DNA from: Tetragonia tetragonoides | Taxonomy: Eukaryota; Streptophyta; Magnoliopsida; Caryophyllales; Aizoaceae | Length of the DNA stretch: 64,000 nucleotides | NCBI GenBank assembly: GCA_038025085.1 | Contig: CM076139.1 | Span: 47,906,807-47,970,806 of the forward strand | Direction: 5' to 3' | Part shown: positions 25,312 through 38,600 of the stretch, piece by piece | How positions within the stretch are numbered: position 1 is the stretch's first letter | Layout of the letters: every line of letters begins with the position of its first letter | Notes under the pieces: generated by a model | Seen by the model: the letters and a program-made list of their open reading frames with translations, nothing else | Told to the model about the DNA's origin: nothing | The model's database searches: none | Translations under genes and position numbers: made by a program

Positions 25312-28300
25312 ATGGAAGCACTTGTAGTTCGAAAACTCGGTGACCCAACATCAACCACAGTCTCCGATGAAAATTCGCCGGTTTTCTTATCGAAAAACGA
25401 GCAAATACCGGAGCTAAAATCGCCGACGGCAATTAGGGTTAGGGTTAGGGCAACGAGCTTGAATTACGCGAATTATCTTCAAATTCTTGGAAAGTATCAA
25501 GAGAAGCCTCCTTTACCTTTCATTCCTGGGTCTGATTACTCTGGTGTTGTTGATGCTATTGGTTCTGGGGTTTCGAAGTTTAGGGTTGGTGATCGTGTTT
25601 GTTCTGTTGCTAATTTGGGTTCGTTTGCCGAGTTTGTTGTTGCTGATGAGTCTGAATTGTATGTGCTTTTATTTATTTATTTTTCATTGTCTGTGGAAAT
25701 ATATAGTTCATGTGGAGAATTTGCTAGTACTTTTTTTTTTGTTGTTGTTGTTGGTTTAATGGTTATATATGCTGATAAATAGAGTGAAAATGGTGTGAAA
25801 CGATGTGTTTTGATATATAGAATATGAAATTGCATTTACATATTGATTTTGGATGCTCTGTGAGTGTGGGTGTGCTTATTGTGTACTGTTTTATGTCTGC
25901 ATATGTAATCCTGTTTTTTCTCCTTGTTGTGGCTTTTGGATGATTAATACATCACACAGTTGTGGCCTGAGGGTACTAGATCAATGGTGGTGCTGATGTA
26001 TGTATGAAATATTGAAATTGAAAAGGATTAGGATGCTCTCTCCAATAGATTGTGTGAATGCTTATCACATGTTTCATGTAGGCAACGACAAGCATTAAAA
26101 AGTGTAATGTGTAAATGGGGGAAATGGTAATCAGGGAAAGGGTTTGTATGCCTTAACCTCGCTAGTTGAAGCTAGGAGTTGGATCCAGACTAGGCATTGT
26201 TCTTGTGTAGAGGTACAGAACAGATAACGGCTTGGTGTAGTGTATTTAATGCTTTTAGTTTTACTCTTGGTAATTGGTGTTTATGTGCTGCTTTTCATTA
26301 ATTTTATTTGAATGACAACTTTTTGTACTTCGGTTCTGTTGATTGGTTGGTTGAAAAGGTTTAAGGTACCGGAGGGATGTGATCTGGTCGCAGCTGCAGC
26401 ACTTCCTGTAGCATTTGGGACTTCGCATGTTGGTCTTGTTCATAGAGCGAAACTTAAACCCGGTCAGGTATTACCTTTCTACTCTGCTTATCCATCTCCC
26501 TGCTTTGTTTGATCCTGGATTAGACCCATTTCTCTGCTCTTTATGACTGATGATGCGATCGTGTAGGTTTTGCTTGTTCTTGGTGCAGCAGGAGGAGTTG
26601 GTCTTTCAGCCGTTCAGATAGGGAAGGTCTGTGGCGCCATTGTAATAGCTGTTGCAAGGTACCTGTGATCATAGATAATGCTGTTTGGCAGTTCTGTAAT
26701 ACATTGAAATTTTTTTAAAAACTTTGCCCGTGTGAACTTTTAGGGGAGCTGAAAAGGTACAGTTTTTGATGTCACTTGGTGTTGACCATGCGGTTGACTT
26801 AAGTCAAGGGAATCTCATTCCAAATGTGAAGGAGTTTCTTAAGGCAAGGAAGCTCAAAGGGGTTGATGTCTTGTATGATCCTGTTGGTGGGAAGCTTACA
26901 AAAGATGCCATGAAACTACTAAATTGGGGGGCTAGCATTTTGGTCATTGGATTTGCCAGTGGAGAGGTTCCTGTCATTCCTGCAAATATTGCTCTGGTGA
27001 AGGTAGTCGTTTTTTTGTTATCTTAGGTTTTGATGGTCGTCAACATGCTCTCGTAATTACTGATCAAAATTTTTGTAGATCAGCTTTTGCTTCCACTTAC
27101 AGTTTGACCTGTAGAGATATGACCTTTTGGAATTTACATTATAGCTGTTTTAATTTCATAACTTTTAACCATCTTGCTTGTCTGTTTCCTATCAGAACTG
27201 GACTGTACATGGACTTTACTGGGGTAGCTACAGAATACATTGTCCAAGTGTACTTGAATTGTCACTCCAAGAGCTTCTTTCGTGGTTGGCGAGGGGCCTG
27301 ATTTCCATCCACATTTCTCATACTTACAGTCTTCCAGAGGTCAGTGAGTGAGCAAATAGTGCTTCATATGTTATCAAATTTCTAGTTTTGACCGAGTATA
27401 CATGTTTTGCTGGATCAGCCTCTCTTTTAGTTTCTCTAGTTATGGCCTTATGGGTAAGGTTGTATACATCTTGCTCTCTCCAATTGTCGCCTATAATGGC
27501 AGGAACCAAGCTAATAGCTAGGTGGTTTATCTGGTGCTGTTGTTTACTTCATTTACATGCATGTTTTGTAGCACCGCATTCAGAAATTGTGGAACTTGGT
27601 TTTCATTGACTCTTGTCTATGGTTATATACTTAAGAGCTCACATATTGGTGAAGACACTGGAACTTGGATTTGGATCATTCTTGCCTGTTGTTTTATTCT
27701 TGAGTGCAAATATTGGTTAGGATAAAAAATGCTTTTGTGAGCCGGAAGTGGTTTTGTTTCATTATTCAGATTAAAGAACACAAGTATATAGTAATTACCA
27801 AAAAAGAAGAAGAAAGTAACAAGAATAGAGAACCTATCAATAATTGTAATTTAGACTGCTATGAAGGCAGAATTCTGAGAACTAATGTAGGCCTATGTGG
27901 CAGCATCCTCTATTGAGTCTATTGTCCGGTGTCCCATATGAGACTTTTATTTATGATAAAGAGATAATATGACATCTTACATTTGGCTGGAGTTTCAACT
28001 TTATGTTTGGATCAACAGTGGTCAATGTTTAGAAACGAACTTATAGTTGAATATGGACTCCAATCAAGAGGGGTGTTTGATCATTTAACTGTCATCCAGG
28101 CTTCTTTAGGGTTAAGGACTTCATGTATCTTGTTTCTTATCATGAATCATTTAGATCAGTAAGCAAGCTACATTTTTGTCTTTATGTTTTTGTTTGTTTG
28201 TTTGTTTGTTTGTTTGTTTGTTTGTATATTTATTTTAATTTGCTTCAGTGTGTATATTCTGAAGAACTGTCTGAGCTCTTCAATTCTCATCATCTCTACT

Positions 28301-28619
28301 AGAGGTGAAATATATATGAGTAGTCAGAGTTCTTCCTCCTCCCTCTGTGGACTTTCTTATACTCATGCTTTGATGCCTTCATTTCTGAACTCTGCAGCTA
28401 AATGAGTTCGAATTTTTTTCTTGTTTAGCTTGCAGATGTGGTTCAAAGAGTTTTTTTATCTCCTTGCTTGTATTAGATTCCTCTCTCTTTTGTTTTCTCT
28501 GATATTCCACATTTGTCCGACAGGCTAACCTTGCATTTTCGGCCATCAAAGATAGGAAAGTAATTGGGAAGGTGATGATTACTCTCAATGAATCGAGCTG
28601 TGCAAGATCTAAGCTTTAG
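25312..28619 (+). CDS. NADPH:quinone oxidoreductase-like protein (MDR superfamily), intact
   Basis: Six exons: 25312-25658, 26359-26467, 26567-26658, 26744-27002, 27196-27339 and 28524-28619, all with GT-AG introns, total 1047 nt and 348 aa. The product has an N-terminal GroES-like fold ([29 protein letters not shown]) and a Rossmann fold with GAAGGVG at residues 157-163, then [14 protein letters not shown]. It matches Arabidopsis At3g56460 along its whole length, including the same total size. This family is called zinc-binding alcohol dehydrogenase-like, but the quinone oxidoreductase branch normally lacks zinc and uses NADPH to reduce quinones or alkenals, probably in the cytosol. The precise substrate is not known. 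The start is set by the conserved [12 protein letters not shown]. No lesion was found. The long intron 5 holds an old LINE/SINE tail and a (TTTG)n tract. Confidence 0.93.
27455..27545 (+). repeat. Old LINE/SINE tail relic in intron 5
   Basis: The words ggtaaggttgtatacatc and tagctaggtggttt followed by gtgctgttgtt resemble the tail at 39520-39620. The same relic lies at 37812-37906 in intron 5 of the second gene, so the insertion predates the duplication. Confidence 0.6.
28187..28226. repeat. (TTTG)n microsatellite in intron 5
   Basis: About nine GTTT units. The paralogue has a degraded gtttgcttgtttatttattt at the corresponding place (39700-39720). Confidence 0.85.
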
Positions 28620-29631
28620 GGTGGATGCCTTTCTGCATCAAGGAGTCTCAGCAGTTAAAATTTTGTTTATAGTTTAGTCGACGTTCTCCCAATCTAATCT
28701 TATTGGACATTGCTGTCATCCAGGTTATTTGAATAATTGGAGTACTTCAGCATGATAAGATGGCATACTAGATATCTGATATTGACAAATGTTGGGGGAG
28801 CTATGTGTTCTTAGAACTGTATAGATACCAGTAGTGCCACAAGCCTATTTCATGTAGCCAAGCCACAGAATGATGAGAGTATAATGCTTGTAATGTTCTT
28901 TATGTAGCTACAAACTCATCGAATATTGTTACATTGCCACATTGGTCATTCAAGAGATCATAGCCTTCTTTTCCTCTCTATTTATTTGGTCACCTTCACT
29001 CAAATATCAGTTTACTATGTTGGCCTTGGTTATTCAAATTAATTTGTGTAGGTGCTCTCTAGAATATTTGAATCTATGACCTGGTGTATAAGTTGTATTA
29101 ACTTATTTACTAGTGAGCCAAGTAAAAGTTTGATAAATGAGTTTGAACAAAGTTTCTAAGCGGCTTATTTTTGGGTTTGATTACTGAGAGATGTTATACT
29201 CGGGCATAATTTTGGCCTTTACAAGTTTTTGTGATACAAAAAATCAGTATTACAAAACGGTCTATAAACCCCAAAGGTCATTATTCATAATAAGGATTTC
29301 TACATTTTTAATTACTAATTCATTTTACTTTGGGTTGGTTTCATGAAAACTAAAAAACCAAGAACATGAATTTTTATTTTTATTTTGATCATAATTCATA
29401 AGAACATCAAAAAGATCCGTTGAAACGTTATTTTCCTTTCCCGCGTACAGACAAAACCATCCTACATACTTTTACTTAATTTATGTCTCACTCAAAACAA
29501 TAAAAAAGTTTTTCTCTGTTGACATTCATGTCATAAGCAACTCTGAAAAACAGAGTTAAAGATGGAGCAAATTCTCCTGCAAAATTCTCTCTCCTCAAAA
29601 TTTCAAACAATCCAAGTATCCAACCCACAAA
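28620..29631. other. 3' UTR and spacer between the two oxidoreductase genes
   Basis: About 28620-28880 is conserved with the flank of relic copy 1 and with 44703-44820 after the second gene, so it is probably the 3' UTR and polyadenylation region. The rest is AT-rich spacer. The last 100 bases contain the leader of the next gene (tctctcctcaaaatttcaaac). Confidence 0.6.
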
Positions 29632-32600
29632 ATGGAAGCTCTAGTAGTTCGAAAACTCGGTGACCCAACGGAATACAAAGTCTCCGGAGAAAATTCGCCG
29701 GTTTTCTTATCGGAAAACGAGCCGATACCGGAGCTGAAATCGCCGACGGAAATTAGGGTTAGGGTTAGGGCAACGAGTTTGAATTACGCGACTTACCTTC
29801 AAATTTTTGGCAAATATCAAGAAAAACCTCGTTTACCTTTTATCCCTGGTTCTGATTACTCTGGTGTTGTTGATGCTATTGGTTCTGGTGTTTCGAAGTT
29901 TAGGGTTGGTGATCGTGTTTGTTCTCTGACTGATTTGGGTTCGTTTGCCGAGTTTATTGTTGCTGATGAGTCTGAATTGTATGTACTCACCTTATTTTTA
30001 GTTCGATTTAGCTTAGTTCAATTCGGTTCAGTTCAGTGCAATTCAGTTTAGTTTAGCTAAGTGCAAATTTAGTTCAGTTACTAATCACATGAATATTTTC
30101 TTTTTGACTATATATTCACAAAAATTGCAAATATTTCAATGAATACTTTCAAATGAGCCGTTATTGAAGGGGTTTTGATGAGTTGGTGAAATGTCAAGCG
30201 GAAAATTTCAGTTCAGTTCACTTAAAGTCCGTTCAATGAAGTTCTATTTAGTTCGGTTCAGTTTTATTCAGGTAAAAAGAAATGTGAATTAAGTGAAAAT
30301 GATACTTTCACTAGTTTGGATTGTTGGAAATGAAGCTAAACAAGCTTCATGAAGCTTGGTATGCTTCAAAGAAAGTTCTTGGAAAGCCTTGTTCACAAAA
30401 CACAAATTGTCCCACATAGGTAGAGAAAGGAAAGAGAAGAGACTTTATATATTGTTGTGGACTTTTAGTCTTTGAACTAAGAGTCAAGGGAAGACTCTTC
30501 CTCCTCCACACACGCGCGCGTCGCCGCCGCCGTCCGTCTGGTCGGGCCGGGCGAGTGTTGGGTTGGGCTCTTTTTATTCTCGGCTCAATATTTTTCCGAC
30601 CGTTTTGTGTCCGTTGAGCTTCTGATTCAGTTACCGTTTCTTCATTACTATCACAATAAAATCCCACGATCACAGCTCCCCATTTAATTCATTGATCAGT
30701 TACTGATTCTAATAGCTCTATATATTCACCAAAAACCTCCAGCTCTGAGAGACAGAATAGACAGAAATCATCTCCTCTTCTCTTCTGTTATCTCTTTTCT
30801 TGTGCTCTCTTCTCTTCGTTTGGCAGTAGTTCTGTTTACCCTCAAAGTCATTGCACCGTAGTACACCGGAGCATTGGCTGCCGTGTATCCCTGGAGGTCG
30901 GTTGCCGGAATTCCCTTGTGTACGTGTGGGGGCAAATTCGACTTTAGGGCAGTGATTCATCACGCCACGGCCTTTGTTACAGATAAGTTTGTTCCTTCAT
31001 TAGCCTTGTTTCTAACATTCTAAAGTCGAATTTCTTTTTATCATGGCTACTGATGGAATTATTGGTAATGTTGATGTCAACGAATCTGTGCCTAATGTCA
31101 CCCCTAATCAGACTGTTATCATACCATCTACTTTAGTTCATGACGATACTGCTGTGCCTTATGTGAGTAACAATATGATAACTGCTGGTACAACCCCTAT
31201 GTTCCCAAATTTTTTTCGTTCCTGATATGTCTAAGTTAGATCCGTTTGATGGGAAAAATTATAATATGTGGTCGGATAAGATGGAATTTTTCTTGGGACA
31301 AATTGGTGTTGAGCATGCTTTAGTTGTTGATAAGGCTCCTGTCAATTCCACTAGAGACTTTCAGAAGGATAATAGGACTTGTCGTGGTATGTTGTTGCAT
31401 TACATGACCACATCCTTATACCAGATTTATAGTAAGATGAAATTGGCTAAGGAAATTTGGGATGCTCTTAAATTGAAGTATGGAACCGATGACTTTGGGA
31501 AAGGGAAATATGCTTGTAGTAGGTGGCTTAAATTTGAGTTTGTTGATAGTAAGTCTATGTTGGATCAAGTTCATGAGTATGAAAATTTGGTGACGGAAAT
31601 TCTTGCTGAAGGGATGAAAATTTGTGAGGTTTTTCAAGCTAACTGTTTGCTTGATAAATTGCCGAAATCTTGGGAGAATTATGTTCATTCTATGAGGCAC
31701 AAACAGAAAACTTTTACTCTCCAGGAGGTTGTATCTCACATCAAGATCGAGGAACAGAACCGGATCCAAGCCAAAGGAAAAACAACCGAACATTCGTCCT
31801 CTACTGCTAACCTTGTTGAACAAAAGAATTTTGCAGGTAGACATGACAGAAACAAGGGACCCAAAGGGAAAGGACCAAACCAACTACATGGCAAGATCCA
31901 GCCACAAAACTTCAAGAAGCCTTTCAAAGGCAACTGTTACAACTGTGGCAAGTATGGACATCCCGCTAAGGAGTGCAGAAGTGCTGCTGCTGTTGCTGTC
32001 AACAAACCCAAAGAGAACAAAGCCCAAGCTAACCTGACCGAGGATGTTATTGTTGCCATGGTGTCCGAGATCAACCTTGTTGGTAATACTGTTGAATGGA
32101 TTTTGGACACCGGGACAACAAGACATTGCTGTACCAACCGAGACATGTTCATGGAGTATGTCAATGGTGCTGAAGGAGAGTGTGTCTTCATGGGTAACTC
32201 TAGCACTACTTCTGTTGCTGGTAAAGGGAAGGTTCTTTTAAAGCTTACTTCTGGTAAAACTATTGCTTTAACCAATGTTTTGCATGTCCCTGATATTCGC
32301 TGGAACTTAATTTCTGGCTCGTTGTTGAACAAAGTTGGGATTAAGTTAGCATTTAAATCTGATAAACTAGTACTCACCAAAAATGGTGAATTTGTTGGGA
32401 AAGGTTTTTGTAATGGGGGGTTGTTTGTGTTGGATGTTGTGACTGAGAATAAAGCATCTACCTCTTCTGTTGTTTACATCGCTGAGTCTGTTTCATTATG
32501 GCATGCTAGACTAGGTCATGTGAATGTGGCATCCATTAAAAGGCTAAAACAATTTAGTCTTATTCCTGCATTTACCAATACTGATTTTACTAAATGTGAA

Positions 32601-35600
32601 GTATGCGTAGAAGCTAAACATCCGAAAAAACCCTACAATAAGAATGTGACTAGAACTTCCACGTTACTAGAACTTGTGCACACTGACCTTGGTGATTTTC
32701 ATAGCCATGTTAGTAGAGGTGGTAAAAAGTATTATATTACGTTTGTTGATGATTATTCAAGATTTACCAAAGTGTATTTGCTGAGTTCTAAGGATGAGGC
32801 TGAGGATAAATTTCTCATCTATAAAGCCGAGGTAGAAAACCAACTAGACCGTAAAATAAAAAGGTTTAGGTCCGATAGAGGTGGAGAATATGATTCAACA
32901 CCTCTAAAAGTATTTTGTGAGGCTAATGGAATTATTCACGAAATTACAGCTCCTTATGCTCCTCAACAAAACGGCATTGCCGAGAGGAAAAATAGGACCC
33001 TCAAAGAAATGATGAATGCCATGCTTATTAGTTCGGGTATGCCTAATAACATGTGGGGGGGGAAGCTTTACTTTCTGCCTGCTTTATACTTAATCGTGTT
33101 CCCCACAAGAAACTTGAGAAAACTCCATATGAGTTGTGGAAAGGTTTTGGACCTAACTTGAGTTACTTGAAAGTGTGGGGGTGCCTTGCGAAAGTCGGGA
33201 TTCCTGACTTTCAAAGAAGCAAGATTGGACCCAAAACATTGGATGCTATATTTATTGGATATGCTAATAGTAGTGCTGCATATAGATTTGTTCTAAGAGA
33301 TGGTTCTGGGTTTGGTGCTATTAAAGAGTCCCGTGATGCTGAATTTTTTGAGCATATCTTTCCTATGAAAGTAAATGAACAACGGGTCTTACCTGCTGCT
33401 GCATCTTCATTACCTTTACATGCCAATGCTTCGTCTAGTATAGAAGTTCAAGAGCCTAAGAGGGGTAAACGAATTAGGACTGAGAAAAGTTTTGGCCCTG
33501 ATTATGTTACTGCTTTCTTAGCTGAAATTGATGTGCTAGATGAAACTTTTGTGCATGCGTATATTATTGAAGATGACCCTAGGAATTATGGAGAGGCCAT
33601 GAGGTCAGTTGACTCTAGTTTTTGGCAAGAGGCCATAAACAGCGAGTTAGAATCCATTATGAGTAACAATACTTGGATTTTATCTGACCTTCCTCGGGGT
33701 TGTAAGGCACTCGGTAGTAAATGGGTGTTCCGAAAGAAATACCGAACTGATGGGACAATAGACAAATATAAGGCTAGACTTGTGATTCAAGGAAATTTTC
33801 AAAAGCAAGGACTTGATTATTTTGATACATATTCTCCTGTTACTAAAGTTGCTACTATTAGAGTTTTAATAGCACTTGCATCCATTCATCATCTTGTTGT
33901 GCATCAAATGGATGTTAAAACTGCATTTTTGAATGGTGATCTTAATGAGGAGATATACATGAGACAGCCCGAAGGTTGCGTAGTTTCTGGACAAGAACAT
34001 AAGGTATGCAAACTCGTTAAGTCCTTGTACGGACTTAAACAAGCACCCAAACAATGGTATGACAAGTTTCATAGTACTATAATTTCTGATGGTTTCAAGG
34101 TGAATGATTCTGATGCTTGTGTTTATTCTAAATATGATGAGCATGGTTGCGTTATGATATGTCTGTATGTTGATGACATGCTCATTTTTGGTACTAGTAT
34201 TGATGTGGTAAACAAAACAAAATCCTTTTTGAAATCATGCTTTGATATGAAAGACATGGGTGAAGCTGATGTAATTCTTGGCATTAAAATTACTAGAACT
34301 TCTGTGGGTTTAAGTTTGGATCAATCTCATTATGTTGAGAAAATTTTAAAGAAGTTTAAACAATTTGATTCCACTCCTGTCAAAACCCCATATGATCCTA
34401 GTATTCATTTGAAAAGGAATAAGGGTGACAGTGTATCACAAGAAGAGTATGCTAAGATAATTGGAAGTGTTATGTTTTTAATGAACTATACTAGACCAGA
34501 TATAGCATATGCTGTGAGCAGGTTGAGTAGATATACTCATAATCCCAATCATGAACATTGGAATGCCTTGATTAGATTGTTGAGATATTTGAAAGGTACT
34601 ATGAATTGGGGTTTGCACTACAAGAATTTTCCATGTGTTTTGGAGGGGTATTGCGATGCTAACTGGGTATCTGATAATGATGAAATTCATTCTACCAGTG
34701 GCTATGTTTTTACTCTTGCTAATGCTGCTATATCTTGGAGATCCTCCAAACAAACTTGTATTGCTAAATCTACAATGGAATCTGAGTTTATTGCTTTGGA
34801 GATGGCAGGCCATGAAGCTGAATGGCTAAGAAGCCTACTTGCCGATATTCCATTGTGGGGGAGACCGACTCCATCCGTTTCCATGCACTGTGATTGTCAA
34901 GCGGCCATAAGTATGGCCCGCAACCATTCTTACAACGGAAAGAGAAGGCATATACGACTTCGGCATGAAATTGTTAAGAATCTGATCAGAGATAATGTGA
35001 TATCACTTGAGTATGTAAAGTCAGAGAGGAATCTTGCAGATCCTCTCACCAAAGGCCTTTGTAGAAAGATAGTGCTTGAGTCAGCACTAGGAATGAGGCT
35101 TCAGCCCAGTGGGAGTGAATTGTGATGGATACCCAACCTGGAACATATCCAGGTTCAATGAGGTCAAACGAAATCACAAAACAACTCCAGTCATGTACTA
35201 CAAACCCCATTCCTCTATAAAATGATGTACTATTTTTTCGTATACTGTCATGTGTGTGAGGTTGAGCATTTTAGCTCTTAATGGGTTCATAGCCTTGTAA
35301 GGTGGTGTGAGACAGTACACACTTGATGAACTCACCTATGTGAATGTGGGGGAATTGCCCGCCCCCTATGAGAGCATTTGGGCTAATGACTCTCTAGAGC
35401 GTTCACAGAAGTATCCAGGCACGTAAGGGGCTAACGTATATATGTTTTCACGAGGGTAAATTTGATTTTGAGGTCAAACTAGTGCGCAGTTTGTACTGAA
35501 CAAATACCGTGAAAGGTTCAAGGAATTTTTTTTCCACCTAAATGGTTGTTGGGCAAACTTGTAAGCACAAGGTACTGATTCAAGTCCACAAGACATTAGT

Positions 35601-38600
35601 ATCGTAACGTGCGACCTCCTACTGCCATGAATCTTTTTCTACCATTCTTTTTCTACCATTCTTTCTTTGAATCATGTGGGGGATTGTTGGAAATGAAGCT
35701 AAACAAGCTTCATGAAGCTTGGTATGCTTCAAAGAAAGTTCTTGGAAAGCCTTGTTCACAAAACACAAATTGTCCCACATAGGTAGAGAAAGGAAAGAGA
35801 AGAGACTTTATATATTGTTGTGGACTTTTAATCTTTGAACTAAGAATCAAGGGAAGACTCTTCCTCCTCCACACACGCGCGCGCGCGCGCCGCCGCCGCC
35901 GTCCGGTCGGGCCGGGCTCGGGTGTGGGTTGGGCTCTTTTTATTCTCGGCTCAATATTTTTCCGACCGTTTTGTGTCCGTTGAGCTTCTGATTTAGTAAC
36001 CGTTTCTTCATTACTATCACAATAAAATCCCACGATCACAGCTCCCCATTTAATTCATTGATCAGTTACTGATTCTAGTAGCTCTATATATTCACCAAAA
36101 ACCTCCAGCTCTGAGAGACAGAATAGACAGAAATCATCTCCTCTTCTCTTCTGTTATCTCTTTTCTTGTGCTCTCTTCTCTTCGTTTGACAGTAGTTCTG
36201 TTTACCCTCAAAGTCATTGCACCGTAGTACACCGGAGCATTGGCTGCCGTGTATCCCTGGAGGTCGGTTGCCGGAATTCCCTTGTGTACGTGTGGGGGCA
36301 AATTCGACTTTAGGGCAGTGATTCATCACGCCACGGCCTTTGTTACAGATAAGTTTGTTCCTTCATTAGCCTTGTTTCTAACATGGATTGAGTGTATGTT
36401 TTGGTAAGTGTAATTCCCTCTACACATTGATTAATTAGATGCTTGTGAGTATTCATATTGTGTAATGATTTTATGTATGCGTATGAGTATGGTTCTGATA
36501 ATATGGATTACTGAGGGGAAAGGCTGGATACACCTTAGCCTCGCGAGGCCGAACTAGGAGTTGGATCAATACTAGGCATTGTTCTTAATAAATTGAACAG
36601 AGGATAGACTGTAGTGTATCTGTGTATGTGCTGCTTTTACATCTTTAAATTCAGTAGTGTTTATTTGAATGCCAATTTTTTGTAATTTGGTTGTGTTGAT
36701 TGGATAGTGTTACTATTTCGTAATTGGTTGAAAAGGTTTAAGGTACCAGACGGATGTGATCTGGTTGCAGCTGCAGCAATTCCTTTAGCATTTGGGACTT
36801 CGCATGTTGGTCTTATTCACAGAGCGCAACTTAAACCCGGTCAGGTATTTTACGTTTTTCCTCTGCTTCTTGCCTTTCCCTGCTTTATTGATCCTAGATT
36901 AGACCCATTTCTATGCATTTATGATTAGTGATACAAATACAATTGTGTAGGTTTTGCTAGTTCTTGGTTCAGCAGGAGGAGTTGGCCTTTCAGCCATTCA
37001 GATCGGGAAGGTCTGTGGCGCCACCATCATAGCTGTTGCAAGGTAATTGTTTGACAATAGATAAATTAGATTGACAGTTCTTCTGTAATGCATTCAAATT
37101 TTTATGGAACTTTTTAGGGGAGCTGAAAAGATACAGTTTTTGAAGTCACTTGGTGTTGACCATGCTGTTGACTCATCTCAAGGAAATCTCATCCCAAATG
37201 TGAAAGAGTTTCTTAAGGCAAGGAAGCTCAAAGGGGTTGATGTCATGTTTGACCCTGTTGGTGGGAAGCTTACAAAAGATGCAATGAGACTACTCAATTT
37301 GGGGGCTCAGATTTTGGTGATCGGATTTGCCAGTGGAGAGGTTCCTGTCATTCCTGCAAATATTGCTCTGGTGAAGGTACTCGAATCATTGTTATCTTAG
37401 GTTTAGATGGGTCGTCAACATGCTCTCGAAATGACTGATCAAAATTTTCATAGATCAGGTTTTGCTACCACCTCCAGTTTGATCTGTAGAGAGTAATATG
37501 AACTTTTTGACTTTACATTATGGCTATTTTACTTTCATAATTTTAACTTTCTTGCTGGTGTATTTACCATCAGAACTGGACTGTACATGGAATTTACTAC
37601 AGACTACATTGTCCAAGTGTGCTAGAATCTTCACGCCAGGAGCTTCTTTCATGGTTGGCAAGGGGCCTGATTTCCATTCACATTTCTCATACTTACAGTC
37701 TTGCAGAGGTCAGTGAGTGAACAAATATGCTTCATATGCTGTCATACTTCTAGTATTGACTGGGTTTACATGTTTTGCTGAATCAGCCTCTCTTTTATTT
37801 TCTCTAATTATAGATAAGGTTGTATACATCTAGCTCTCCCTAAAACTCGCCTAGGGCACGAACCAAGCTAGGTGGTTTCTCCTTGTGCTGTTGTTTTACT
37901 TCATTTACATGCATGTTTTGTGGTACCCCATTATGATAATGTGGAACTTGGTTTCCAATCACTCTTGTCCATTGTTTTTATACTTAAGATGGGTTGGGAC
38001 CGCCGATCGCGTGGAACTTGGATTTGGATCATTCTTGCCTGTTGTTTTATACTTGAGTGCAAATACGGGTTAGGAGGAAACATGTTTTTGTGAGGTTGAA
38101 ATGGTTTTATTTCATTGTTCATAATTTAAGGAACACAAGTATAGTGTACCTATCATAAAATGGAGTACTAATATAGATTATAGACTGCTATGAAGGCAGA
38201 GTTCTTTGGACTAATATGGCTACATCCTCTTATATCCAATATGGCTATGTCCCATATCAGAATTTTTTTTATGATGAAGATAACATGACATCTTAATTTT
38301 GGCTGGAGATTTTTTCTTTCTGTTTGAATCAACAGTTGTCAATGTTTAGCAAAACACTTATGGCTGAATGTGGACACGACAATGTATGTGGAGTGTTTAT
38401 ATCCATCTCTCTTCAAGATTGAATTCAAAAGGTGTTGGATTCGTGTTAGATGGAGGATTTTTGGTATAGGTGTACCCAAGTATAGTTTGCTACAACTCTG
38501 CCCTGACCTTAAGAAGTTTTTCTTAATCGCGCAGTTTTTTGGTGCGATTTCTTAATCGCATTTTGACTTGTGTTGTGCAGCTAGGTTGTGTTTGTTTTCT

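Larger units (their letters stand above)
30322..36383 (+). mobile_element. Full-length Ty1/Copia LTR retrotransposon in intron 1
   Basis: LTRs at 30322-31017 and 35685-36383 begin TGTTGG and end CTAACA. The 5-bp target duplication tggat is exact at 30317-30321 and 36384-36388. A purine-rich atgtgggggatt precedes the 3' LTR. The usual initiator-methionine primer site (TGGTATCAGAG) is not visible after the 5' LTR. Internal order gag, protease, integrase, reverse transcriptase, RNase H identifies Copia. It lies in the same orientation as the host gene, so its LTR promoter and polyadenylation signals could affect the gene's transcript. Confidence 0.95.

Noticed and set aside
31416..31883. 155-aa minus-strand ORF in the Copia gag
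   Set aside because: Shadow of gag; no domain, opposite to the element's transcription.
33053..33161. Programmed frameshift between the two Copia frames
   Set aside because: It falls in the middle of the conserved integrase MWGEA motif at a G8 run. Copia elements normally use one frame, so mutation or sequence error is simpler.
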